Source: CAZJAH01 sp964544155
GTDB lineage: Bacteria > Bacteroidota > Ignavibacteria > Kapaibacteriales > UBA2268
Direction: 5' to 3'
DNA length: 43,442 nucleotides
Assembly: GCA_964544155.1 (NCBI GenBank)
Contig: CAZJAH010000023.1
Location: forward strand, 1-43,442
The notes below the pieces were generated by a model. The model did no database searches. It worked only from the letters and a program-made list of their open reading frames with translations, and was not told the DNA's origin. The stretch's first letter is position 1. Every line of letters starts with the position of its first letter. Shown here one piece after another: positions 1 to 7,468 of the stretch. Made by a program: the position numbers and the translations under genes.

Positions 1-651
1 ACAACTTCAATGAATTTTGACCTCATGTTTGAAAAATATTTCAGAACGATTGGTATTGTTTCTGTCGGTGTTTTCTTTAAAGACATAAATGATTTTATCG
101 CGTTTGAAACCCGAGAAGATTATCTTTTCGAAGGCCAAACTTGGGACACATACGAAAAGCCGCTTAATGCCGGTAATGCCGAAATACTCGGATTTGAGAT
201 TGCGGCACATCGTCAGCTTGACTTCCTGCCCGGTTTCTGGAAAAATATCGGCCTGTATGCCAATTATACCTACACTACCAATAGTGTAAGCGATTTCCGT
301 ATAGAAGGCCGTAAGGATGAGGATATCTCGCTTCCCGGTTCAGCTGAACATACAATCAATGCATCCCTGTCATATGACAGCAGACGATTCACTTTCAGGG
401 CTTCGTTAAACTATGCAAGTGATTTTGTTGATGAATATGGCGAAGAAGCATTTTATGACAGATACCAGGATCAAGCAATACATCTGGATGTGAACACAAA
501 CTATGCGATCACACCCAAAATAAGGGTCTATGCTGAAGCAATTAACCTGTTAAACCAACCCTTGTATTACTATCAGGGAATTTCCTCAAGGCATATGCAG
601 GGAGAGTACTATAATTTGCGCTTCCAGTTTGGTTTAAAATTTGATCTGTAA
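1..651 (+). CDS. TonB-dependent receptor, C-terminal part (5' end outside window)
   Basis: The reading frame is open from base 1, so the gene begins upstream of the window and only the last ~216 residues are present. These residues are alternating beta strands and aromatic-rich turns, as in the last third of a 22-stranded TonB-dependent outer-membrane barrel. They include 'NAEILGFEIAAHRQLD' and the typical late strand 'RVYAEAINLLNQPLYYY'. The protein ends in aromatic alternation (FQFGLKFDL), the usual C-terminal signal for outer-membrane insertion by BAM. The internal ATG at base 10 is not a credible start. The next gene is a phytase-like lipoprotein 128 bp downstream. TonB receptors next to beta-propeller phytases are known in aquatic bacteria, so an inositol phosphate or phosphate-related ligand is a reasonable inference; the plug domain that might show it is missing here. 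Confidence 0.88.
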   Translation, partial: TTSMNFDLMFEKYFRTIGIVSVGVFFKDINDFIAFETREDYLFEGQTWDTYEKPLNAGNAEILGFEIAAHRQLDFLPGFWKNIGLYANYTYTTNSVSDFRIEGRKDEDISLPGSAEHTINASLSYDSRRFTFRASLNYASDFVDEYGEEAFYDRYQDQAIHLDVNTNYAITPKIRVYAEAINLLNQPLYYYQGISSRHMQGEYYNLRFQFGLKFDL

Positions 652-779
652 AACGGGCAAAAAAAGGATCATTTTTCTTATGATCGGAACAGAGAGGATT
701 GCCGGGCCGGAAATAGCCGGTCGTTAACAAAAAATTAGAAAATAATGGCATAAAAAAGAATTTGAGAGGATCTATTTTT

Positions 780-1895
780 ATGAAAAATTTGCAAAAAGTT
801 ACTATGTACCAATTTGGATTTTTAATTGCTATTTCATTCTTACTGTTTACAGCTTGTCAGGATGAACAAACGAAAGACAATCAGGGGCCAATTAAGAAGT
901 CAAAATCAATACTACCTGATGTTGAGGTGATTGAAGAAGCTTTTACAACTAAGCGCGATGAAAACGATAATGTTGACAGCCCTGCGTTATGGCATGGCCC
1001 CAACGGACAAAACTGGTTATTGGCGACAGCTAAAGAGGGCAACACAATTATTGTTTACGATGCTGCAACAGGTGAAAAAATCACACAATTTGGCCAATCA
1101 GGTCATAAACAGGGTGATCTCAGCCGGCCAAACGGAATTGCGGTTATTGACAATTATGCTGTCATCGTAGAAAGGGACAACCGCCGTATACAGGTTTTTT
1201 CTTTGCCTGACTTTAAACCATTAGGTTATTTTGGCCAGGCTGTTTTACGAAAACCTTACGGAATAACTATTGATGAATTCGATGGCAAATACAACCTTTA
1301 CGTTACAGATAATTATGAAACACCTGATGAAGAAACGCCGCCGGCCGATAGTCTGGGACAAAGAGTACATATGTTCACATTTACAGTAGAAAACGAGCAG
1401 CTTAATTCAAGCCACATTAAAGCATTTGGTGAAACTTCAGGTAAAGGAATTCTTCACAAAGTAGAATCACTGCTTATAGACCGTGTATACAACCGTTTAT
1501 TAATAGCGGATGAACACGAAGAACACCGGAATGTAAAAGTTTATGCCCCGGATGGTAGTTTTACCGGGCAGATTATTCCATATAAATATTTTTTCTACGA
1601 ACCCGAAGGCATTGTGGTATGGGACTGTGAAACCGATAGCTCCGGATACTACATTATTGTTGATCAGGGTAAGATTAACAATACCTTTCAGGTTTTCGAC
1701 CGTAAAACACTGGAATACATTGGGGGCTTTGGTGGCGAAATTACCCGAAACACCGACGGCATTGCCATCACCCAAAAAGCTTTTGGCAGCTTTAAATACG
1801 GAGCATTTTACCCTGTGCATGATGATGGCAGCCTGACAGCAATATCATGGGAAGATATTGCAAAAATCCTTGATTTGAAGAATAATTGTAAATAA
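780..1895 (+). CDS. Beta-propeller phytase (3-phytase family) lipoprotein
   Basis: 371 residues from the ATG at 780, which has a GAGAGGA Shine-Dalgarno 9 bases upstream; an in-frame TTG at 762 is less likely. The N-terminus is a lipoprotein signal with lipobox LFTAC (Cys26). The mature part resembles the six-bladed, calcium-dependent beta-propeller phytases. It has 'DSPALWHGPNG' near the start (family D-PA-W), 'EPEGIVVW', 'NTDGIAI' and the closing 'DDGSLTAISWEDIAKIL' (family ...PWERIA). Known members cleave phytate to lower inositol phosphates and free phosphate. As a lipoprotein it would act in the periplasm or at the outer-membrane surface. It follows a TonB receptor and probably forms an uptake pair with it. 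A hairpin with a T-run lies about 100 bp downstream. The family call is good; activity on phytate is inferred. Confidence 0.82.
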   Translation: MKNLQKVTMYQFGFLIAISFLLFTACQDEQTKDNQGPIKKSKSILPDVEVIEEAFTTKRDENDNVDSPALWHGPNGQNWLLATAKEGNTIIVYDAATGEKITQFGQSGHKQGDLSRPNGIAVIDNYAVIVERDNRRIQVFSLPDFKPLGYFGQAVLRKPYGITIDEFDGKYNLYVTDNYETPDEETPPADSLGQRVHMFTFTVENEQLNSSHIKAFGETSGKGILHKVESLLIDRVYNRLLIADEHEEHRNVKVYAPDGSFTGQIIPYKYFFYEPEGIVVWDCETDSSGYYIIVDQGKINNTFQVFDRKTLEYIGGFGGEITRNTDGIAITQKAFGSFKYGAFYPVHDDGSLTAISWEDIAKILDLKNNCK

Positions 1896-1996
1896 ATAAA
1901 AATGTAGTTCCGCAGGCATTATACTGCATACTTATTTATTAAAAGTATTTGATATATTATCGGTAAATTCTGCGAAAAAACTAAAGATACTGATTG

Positions 1997-2024
1997 AATC
2001 CGCCTTTTGGCGGATTTTTTTTTA
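1997..2024 (+). terminator. Rho-independent terminator after the phytase gene
   Basis: A perfect 8-bp stem, AATCCGCC / GGCGGATT, with a TTTT loop, is followed by an uninterrupted run of T. It lies about 100 bp downstream of the phytase stop codon. Sequence around and beyond the hairpin recurs in inverted orientation at 2530-2587, so the terminator may be part of a repeated element rather than a simple gene end. Confidence 0.8.
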
Positions 2025-2143
2025 ATTTCAGCTTTTTTTCATTTTAACTTTCAATTTTCTGACCAAATGGTGTATGATGCCCCTTTTGAAATATACCGCA
2101 TCAGAGCCATTTACCATTCAGCTCTACGACCCGTTCCCGGCAA

Positions 2144-2164
2144 CTTCCCCTCGGTGAGGGGAAG
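2144..2164. other. Perfect 9-bp palindromic hairpin
   Basis: CTTCCCCTC, a three-base GGT loop, then GAGGGGAAG. The stem is G/C-rich, perfectly paired and has no T-run on the plus strand, so it is not a normal terminator. It lies inside the non-coding hairpin cluster between the phytase and solute-binding protein genes. Short perfect palindromes of this kind are typical of dispersed intergenic repeats. Confidence 0.55.
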
Positions 2165-2216
2165 AAAACAAACTGTGGTAATCTTCTACAATTTCTAATA
2201 TTTAGCAAATATCCTC

Positions 2217-2233
2217 AGCCGCCGGAGGCGGCT
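2217..2233. other. Short G/C hairpin
   Basis: AGCCGCC, loop GGA, GGCGGCT: a perfect 7-bp stem in an otherwise A/T-rich intergenic stretch, with no T-run after it. It is one of five strong hairpins packed into about 600 bp. Its role is unknown. Confidence 0.45.
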
Positions 2234-2300
2234 CCAAAAGAGCTAGAGGTGGATTATTATAATTTATAATCCAAAATTCAAAAGAACTACATTAAATGAA

Positions 2301-2328
2301 AGCGCCAGGCTTCCGGCTTGGCGTTTTT
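2301..2328. terminator. Hairpin with T-run
   Basis: CGCCAGGC / GCTTGGCG pairs over 8 bases (one G-T) and is followed by TTTTT on the plus strand. It also lies directly after the stop codon of the apparent minus-strand gene remnant (stop at 2330-2332), so it may once have ended that gene. No intact gene ends here on either strand today. Confidence 0.5.
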
Positions 2329-2329
2329 A

Positions 2330-2500
2330 TTACATAATACTTTGAAATTTTGTTTGCTTAATAAAAGGATCAAGGAGGGCGAAGACGAATTGTTTTTCGT
2401 TCTCTTTTAGTTCTTGTATGTCAAGCACACGGTTTTGAGTATTGTTATAAACGCTGAAATTTATTAACTTCCAGAGTATAAGGCAAGCAAAAAAGCACAA
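2330..2500 (-). pseudogene. 3' remnant of a dead minus-strand gene
   Basis: On the minus strand an open frame ends at TAA (2330-2332) and encodes a C-terminus that looks genuinely protein-like: 'NRVLDIQELKENEKQFVF' followed by 'ALLDPFIKQTKFQSIM'. The amphipathic helix spacing and charge pattern resemble the C-terminal helix of some XRE-type regulators or antitoxins, but the family is not certain. Upstream of about 2500 the frame degenerates, with no start codon, no helix-turn-helix and A-rich noise. A hairpin directly follows the stop. It is best read as a truncated remnant. Confidence 0.4.
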
Positions 2501-2680
2501 AAAAACAAAATACTGAAAACATCAAAGATAAGCTGAAAAATAGCTGAAACTGAAAAACAAAATCCGCCAAAAGGCGGATACAGTCAGCAATATTAGTTTT
2601 TTCCACAAGGTTGTCAGTAAAATATCTTTAACTTTGAATAATTGTAAATTTATTCCAATTTTATTACGGAAAAAATTAAA

Positions 2681-3937
2681 ATGCCCAAAAAATTATTAAA
2701 ACACTTTATGCAGTTTGCAATCATTGCTATAGCAGCGATTTTTAGCATGACAATATTCAAGTTTTATGGCTGCTCAGATAAGCAGGGACAGCCCGCTGAA
2801 GATAATAAAATAAGCTTCTGGCATTTCTGGAGCGAACCGAACCAGAAAAAAGCCATAGAAAGCCTGGTCAGAAAATTTGAAGAGGAGAATGACTGCACTG
2901 TGGAAATGACCGAACTAAGCTGGAATGACGGCAAGGCAAAGCTATTCGCTGCATTTAACTCCAAAACGGCGCCTGATGTGCTTGAACTTGGCTCTGACTG
3001 GGTAGCACAGTTTTCAGCCGGCGGCGTGCTCAGCGAAATTAAAACTGTAGATATGAATAAATACATCGACTTTTCGACTGCCCCCTGCTACTGGCAAGAA
3101 AAGGTATATGCTTTGCCCTGGGTAGTGGATACGAGAGTGCTCTTCTATAATACCGCCCTGCTGGATAAAGCCGGCTATGAGAATCACCCGGCGACTTATG
3201 AAGAAATGCTTGAAATGGCGGAGAATATAAACGATATGCCTGATGTAAACGGATTTGGCGCTACCGGTAATGATGAGCACAGGCTTTATAAGAAAATTGT
3301 GCCTCTTTTCTGGGAATACGGAGGCAAGGTATTCAATGCCAAAATGGAGCCGGTAATCAACAGCCCGGAAAACGTTAAAGCTCTCGATATGTATTTGAAC
3401 CTGGCTTCCGCGGGATATATCGAAACCCAGCGACAGCTTGACGCTGCTTTCGCCCGGGGAAATATAGGTTTCTGGGTATCAGGCGGCTGGCTAATCAATA
3501 AAATTGAGAACGAAAACCCGGGCCTGAATTACGAAGTGAGCATGCTGCCCGGCAAAGATGAATTTCCAGGATTGTCATTCGCGGGCGGTGAATACCTGGC
3601 CATAAGCAGGAATACCGGCAATGAGGAATTAGCCCTGAAGTTTATTCAATTTATGACAGATGGAGTAAACGCGATCGAATTTTGCAAGCGGATCACCGAG
3701 GCCGGGTTTCCGGCGGATAAAGAGTACTATCGCGACCCTTACTATAATACTATGCCTAAAAGGGCAGTATTCGCCGATCAGCTTGAAAATGCCAGAATGA
3801 CTCCCATACATCCCGATTGGCTGGAAATCGAAAAAGAGATAGAAAACGCGGTTTCGGAGGCACTTTACGCACGAAAAACGGCACAGGAAGCGCTGGATGA
3901 AGCCCAGGAAAAAGTTCTTGAAATACTTAAAAGGTGA
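2681..3937 (+). CDS. Extracellular solute-binding protein, family 1 (ABC sugar-type) lipoprotein
   Basis: 418 residues. The N-terminus has a basic start, a hydrophobic segment (about 12-26) and a cysteine at position 31 in FYGC, an imperfect lipobox. The mature part has the family 1 layout: 'ISFWHFWSEPNQKKAIE' at the start, 'APDVLELGSDWVAQF' in lobe 1, 'YALPWVVDTRVLFYN' at the hinge, 'FARGNIGFWVSGGW' and 'FAGGEYLAISRNTGN' in lobe 2. Relatives bind mono- or oligosaccharides for ABC import. No permease or ATPase gene is adjacent, so the transport partner must lie elsewhere, or the protein works as a sensor. The stop codon overlaps the next gene's start in GTGA. A TAACTTTG (2629-2636) resembling the Bacteroidota -7 box lies upstream, but its spacing to a -33-like TTG is short. 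Confidence 0.85.
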   Translation: MPKKLLKHFMQFAIIAIAAIFSMTIFKFYGCSDKQGQPAEDNKISFWHFWSEPNQKKAIESLVRKFEEENDCTVEMTELSWNDGKAKLFAAFNSKTAPDVLELGSDWVAQFSAGGVLSEIKTVDMNKYIDFSTAPCYWQEKVYALPWVVDTRVLFYNTALLDKAGYENHPATYEEMLEMAENINDMPDVNGFGATGNDEHRLYKKIVPLFWEYGGKVFNAKMEPVINSPENVKALDMYLNLASAGYIETQRQLDAAFARGNIGFWVSGGWLINKIENENPGLNYEVSMLPGKDEFPGLSFAGGEYLAISRNTGNEELALKFIQFMTDGVNAIEFCKRITEAGFPADKEYYRDPYYNTMPKRAVFADQLENARMTPIHPDWLEIEKEIENAVSEALYARKTAQEALDEAQEKVLEILKR

Positions 3938-4872
3938 CCTTGGATGGTAAGTTAGTTAAATGGCTGCTTGATGGGGATATCTCAATCAGGTATCAGGTTT
4001 ATAAGTATCTGCTTGCTGATGACCGTACCGAATTAAGAGATAGGATCGCCGACGAAGGCTGGGGAGCTCATTACCTTTCTCTCCGGGGGCAGGACGGTCA
4101 TTGGGGAGAGGGCTTTTATCAGCCGAAATGGACTTCTACCCACTACACTTTGCTGGATTTGAGGAATATGGAAATATCACCGGATATTCCTATCGTACAA
4201 AAAGTCATTGAAAAAATTCTCATTGAGGAAAAAGGGCGGGATGGAGGCGTTAATCCGGCCCGCTCATTGAATAATAGTGATGTTTGCATTAACGGAATGT
4301 TTCTTTGCTATGCCTGCTATTTTGGCGAAAAGGAAGATAACTTAAAAACAGTTGTCGATTTTCTGCTCGAAGAGCAAATGTCCGACGGCGGATTTAACTG
4401 CCGATCGAACAGAAGCGGGGCCATGCACAGCAGCATGCATACCACAATTTCAGTCCTTGAGGGAATACTCGAATATTTCAGCCGCGGCTATACTTACAGA
4501 GCTGATGAAATGAAAAAGGCAGCCCGGGGTTCGGAAGAATTCCTGCTGACGCATAAGCTATATCTTTCTGACAGGACCGGCAATATAATCGATGAAAAAT
4601 TCACCAGGCTGCCATATCCCGCGCGCTGGCGCTATGATATTCTCCGTGCTCTGGAATATTTTGCCGATGCAGGTAATGATTATGATGACAGGATGAAGCC
4701 GGCCATCAATCTATTGATAAGCAAGAGAAATAAAAACGGCAAATGGCCACTGAACGCAAAACATCCCGGGCAGGTACATATCGAATTTGAAAAAGCAGGT
4801 AAGGAGAGCCGGATAAACACATTACGGGCTCTTAAGGTACTGAAGCATTTTGATTTTTTGAAATATTTGTAA
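3934..4872 (+). CDS. Prenyltransferase/squalene-cyclase-like alpha-toroid protein
   Basis: 312 residues, starting with GTG inside the GTGA overlap with the solute-binding protein gene. No signal peptide is visible. The sequence has QW-like motifs of the terpene cyclase/prenyltransferase alpha-alpha toroid: 'RGQDGHWGEG' (about 51-60), 'EEQMSDGGFNCR' (about 146-157) and 'KRNKNGKWPL' (about 268-277). At this length it is a single toroid, about half of a squalene-hopene cyclase, and I see no DXDD catalytic motif. Cyclase activity is therefore unlikely; a lid-like, binding or unknown role is more plausible. Translational coupling to a sugar-type binding protein suggests the two are needed in fixed ratio, but the functional link is not obvious. 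Confidence 0.7.
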   Translation: MTLDGKLVKWLLDGDISIRYQVYKYLLADDRTELRDRIADEGWGAHYLSLRGQDGHWGEGFYQPKWTSTHYTLLDLRNMEISPDIPIVQKVIEKILIEEKGRDGGVNPARSLNNSDVCINGMFLCYACYFGEKEDNLKTVVDFLLEEQMSDGGFNCRSNRSGAMHSSMHTTISVLEGILEYFSRGYTYRADEMKKAARGSEEFLLTHKLYLSDRTGNIIDEKFTRLPYPARWRYDILRALEYFADAGNDYDDRMKPAINLLISKRNKNGKWPLNAKHPGQVHIEFEKAGKESRINTLRALKVLKHFDFLKYL

Positions 4873-4993
4873 AACTCTTTTGTTCATAGTAAAAAATGCA
4901 ATGCGGACATGTGATATTTTCATTTTATTATCAAACCTTATTGTATTATATTAATCGCTTGTTCAAAATGAATTATTGACATAAATTATAAGA

Positions 4994-7399
4994 ATGAAAG
5001 AAAAAGATAAAAATACTGATAAAAAAGGCCGTGATGCCTCTCAAAACAAGGGCCGTAAAACTTCTTCCTCTGATACCGGACAGGGAGATAAAAAAACAAG
5101 CCGTGCGGTAAACCGCAGGAAAACCCCATCCGGCGGCTCCACTCAAGGAAAAAGCAAAACCACAGGGCCAAAAGGCCGGCAGCAAGACAAAGGCCGGCAG
5201 CAAGACAAAGGCCGGCAGCAGGATAAAGGCCGGCAGCAGGATAGAGGAGCTCAAAGCAAAGATCAAAAAAGCGGAAAATCTATTCGTGAATTAGCTGAAG
5301 AACGAAATATACAAATGCAGAAGCTGGCCGGAACTTACCGTGAACCAAAAAGGCCGGAGTATAAACCTGGCAGGAGGCCTGACTATAAATCAAAAGACAG
5401 GCACAAAGATACCGGTGATAAGCGCCTGACTGATAAAAAAGCTGAAGATAAAAGCAAAAAACCTCTGGATACCAGGCAAAAAGATCCCGTTAAGCCCGGC
5501 GTTACAAAAAAGCAACAACAGCCTCAGGAAAGGCAGAAACCGCAGGAAAGGCCGCAACAACAGCCNNNNNNNNNNNNNNNNNNNNNNNNNNNNNNNNNNN
5601 NNNNNNNNNNNNNNNNNNNNNNNNNNNNNNNNNNNNNNNNNNNNNNNNNNNNNNNNNNNNNNNNNCAGCCGCAGGAAAGGCAGAAACCGCAGGAAAGGCC
5701 GCAACAACAGCCGCAGGAAAAAAAATCTCCTTCCGGGAAATCGGCGCCCGCCCAAAAGCGGGGACAGGATACTTCGCAAAAAGCAGAATCCAGGCAGGAA
5801 ACAGCCCCTAAACAGGGCCGTAAAAAGCCCGGCAGGCCCCCAAAAAAGAAACCGCATGATCATAGGCCGCATCAAAAGCCGGAAGAAAAAAAAGCGCCTG
5901 AGAAGCCCATAGTAAAAAAGCCTGTTGTACTCAAGGAATTCAAAGAAATTAGAAATATAGATCTGCCCCAAAGTAAGCGCTATTCTAATGAGGAGAAGAC
6001 TTCACCGGTTATCATAAAGGTATTCAGGGCGATTGAAAAATTTATCAATACCGAAATATACATTGATGATACTGTTAAAATGCTTTGTGCCGTAAGCGGC
6101 GGAGTAGATTCAACAGTTTTGCTCGACGTTATGAGTCAGCTTGCACAGAAGCATAATTTTTCACTGGCTGTCGCGCATTATAACCATAACCTCAGAGGCG
6201 AAGAATCCGATGAAGATGAAGTTTTAGTAAAAAAAATGGCGGAAGATTATAACATCAAATTCTATGGAGGATCAGGAAAGATCAAGCAATTCGCCGAAAG
6301 AAACTCTTTGAGTATAGAGCATGCCGCACGAGTTTTAAGGTACAAATTCTTTGAAAGAACCTCACGCACAGTTAACGCGGATTTTCTTGCAACCGCTCAT
6401 ACTTCCGATGATTCCGTAGAAACATTTCTGCTTAATATGATTCGCGGCTCCGGATTGACTGGGTTAAGCGGCATTCCTTCAAAAAGGACTTTGGTAAAAA
6501 ATGTTCAGCTTATCAGGCCATTGATAGAGTTAAGCAAGGATGACCTTATACAATACGCGCGTAAAAGAAAGCTCAAATGGAGAGAAGACAAATCCAACGC
6601 GCTGCTTAATTACACAAGAAATAAGATCCGCAATGAGCTGCTGCCTTACTTAAGAGAAAACTACAATCCTTCCATCAGCGATATAATCAATCGTACTGCC
6701 GGCCTTATACACGGGGCGGACGGTATACTATCCGTACAGGTCAAAAATAACCTGGATACAATTATGCTTGAAAAAGGCTCTGATAAATTCGCGGTCAATC
6801 TTCCCTTACTAAGGACTTTTGATGAATTTTTCCAGTCGGAAATGATACAGGAAGCCTTGCAGAGATACTTTAATATGCAGCCGCAGTCGCTGGCGACTAT
6901 CGAGAGGATAATGAAGCTGGAGGAATCCAAGGTCGGCGCCATTTGTGAAATTAACAAGAATTTCATTGTACTAAGGGACAGGCAGTCGCTAATATTTACC
7001 AGGACTCAGCCTGAGTACTTTTATGATGAGATCATACGGCGGACAGGCGTTTACGAAGCAGGTAATAATGTGCTTAAACTGATAGAGGTAAAGTATAAAG
7101 ACATCGACTTCAATAATAATCCCAATATCGAGTATTTCGATTTTGACCTGGTGCCGGCAGTTCTTCATTTCCGTTCCTGGGAGGAGGGCGATACCTTTAA
7201 TCCGTTGGGGATGACAGGTACAATGAAGGTAAGTGATTTCCTCACTAATCAGAAAGTACCGCTTATTGAAAAGCCTAATGTAATGCTGCTTTCAGCGGGT
7301 CGGGAAATACTCTGGATATGTGGTATGAGAATTTCTGATAAATTCAAAGTTAATGATTCAACTAAGCGATACCTGAAGGCTGAGTATAAATCCAGGTAA
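4994..7399 (+). CDS. tilS: tRNA(Ile)-lysidine synthase with a long basic repetitive N-terminal extension
   Basis: About 801 residues, counting 34 placeholder codons across the N-gap. The C-terminal ~440 residues are TilS, which makes lysidine at C34 of the AUA-reading tRNA-Ile. The PP-loop SGGVDS is at about 368-373, followed by 'VAHYNHNLRGEESDEDE' and 'ATAHTSDDSVETFLLNMIRG'. The C-terminal TilS domain begins near 725 ('RSWEEGDTFNPLGM', 'VSDFLTNQKVP'). The first ~340 residues are Lys/Arg/Gln/Pro-rich low complexity: four KGRQQD repeats, QPQERQK/PQERPQQ heptads and an AT-hook-like 'KKPGRPPKKK'. No in-frame ATG exists between the gap and the Met three residues before SGGVDS, so the extension appears to be translated. 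Normal TilS lacks it. hpt follows at 69 bp, a common tilS-hpt order. Confidence 0.93.
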   Translation: MKEKDKNTDKKGRDASQNKGRKTSSSDTGQGDKKTSRAVNRRKTPSGGSTQGKSKTTGPKGRQQDKGRQQDKGRQQDKGRQQDRGAQSKDQKSGKSIRELAEERNIQMQKLAGTYREPKRPEYKPGRRPDYKSKDRHKDTGDKRLTDKKAEDKSKKPLDTRQKDPVKPGVTKKQQQPQERQKPQERPQQQXXXXXXXXXXXXXXXXXXXXXXXXXXXXXXXXXXQPQERQKPQERPQQQPQEKKSPSGKSAPAQKRGQDTSQKAESRQETAPKQGRKKPGRPPKKKPHDHRPHQKPEEKKAPEKPIVKKPVVLKEFKEIRNIDLPQSKRYSNEEKTSPVIIKVFRAIEKFINTEIYIDDTVKMLCAVSGGVDSTVLLDVMSQLAQKHNFSLAVAHYNHNLRGEESDEDEVLVKKMAEDYNIKFYGGSGKIKQFAERNSLSIEHAARVLRYKFFERTSRTVNADFLATAHTSDDSVETFLLNMIRGSGLTGLSGIPSKRTLVKNVQLIRPLIELSKDDLIQYARKRKLKWREDKSNALLNYTRNKIRNELLPYLRENYNPSISDIINRTAGLIHGADGILSVQVKNNLDTIMLEKGSDKFAVNLPLLRTFDEFFQSEMIQEALQRYFNMQPQSLATIERIMKLEESKVGAICEINKNFIVLRDRQSLIFTRTQPEYFYDEIIRRTGVYEAGNNVLKLIEVKYKDIDFNNNPNIEYFDFDLVPAVLHFRSWEEGDTFNPLGMTGTMKVSDFLTNQKVPLIEKPNVMLLSAGREILWICGMRISDKFKVNDSTKRYLKAEYKSR
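5171..5242 (+). repeat. Four tandem 18-bp repeats (KGRQQD) within tilS
   Basis: Four consecutive 18-base units, AAAGGCCGGCAGCARGAY, start at 5171, 5189, 5207 and 5225. They encode KGRQQD four times. Units 1-2 and units 3-4 are pairwise identical, which suggests recent duplication by slippage. Length variation between strains is likely. Confidence 0.9.
5519..5707 (+). repeat. 42-bp (2 x 21) tandem repeat interrupted by the assembly gap
   Basis: A 42-base unit coding QPQERQKPQERPQQ is present at 5519-5560 and again, nearly identical, at 5666-5707, on the two sides of the N-run. Within the unit, PQERQK and PQERPQ half-units of 7 residues are visible. More copies almost certainly lie in the gap, so the true number is unknown. 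Confidence 0.88.
5566..5665. other. Assembly gap (100 N) inside tilS
   Basis: Exactly 100 N, a conventional placeholder length. The flanks are copies of the same 42-bp repeat, so the assembler probably broke on the repeat. The tilS frame is preserved across the placeholder (CCN codon, 33 unknown codons, then CAG), but the real length may differ. Confidence 0.97.
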
Positions 7400-7468
7400 A
7401 AATATGCTGATAAATAATCTATAAACATAAGCTGTATATTAAATAAATAATAAGAGGGGAAACCGGCA

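Larger units (their letters stand above)
1990..2587. repeat. Hairpin-rich region bounded by diverged inverted repeats (relict element?)
   Basis: This fills most of the 785-bp interval 1896-2680, where I see no intact gene. About 55 bases at 1990-2043 match the reverse complement of 2530-2587 at roughly 80% by eye. Both arms start CTGAYTG, share the perfect hairpin ATCCGCC-TTTT-GGCGGAT and continue into a T-rich stretch with TTTCAGCT. Between the arms lie three more strong hairpins (2144-2164, 2217-2233, 2301-2323) and the apparent 3' end of a minus-strand gene (2330-2500). No target-site duplication is visible next to the arms and no transposase is present. It could be a decayed mobile or MITE-like element, or a product of repeated small insertions. 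Confidence 0.5.

Noticed and set aside
2007..2198. 63-residue plus-strand ORF in the non-coding region
   Set aside because: It starts in the terminator's stem, runs through a palindrome and has no protein-like pattern or ribosome binding site.
3934..4872. Squalene-hopene or other terpene cyclase linked to the mevalonate operon
   Set aside because: At 312 residues it is half the needed length and has no DXDD motif; the mevalonate genes are on the other strand 3 kb away.
5390..5971. 193-residue minus-strand ORF across the N-gap
   Set aside because: It is the antisense shadow of the repetitive tilS extension; its Leu/Arg/Phe-rich content is the complement of the coding repeats.
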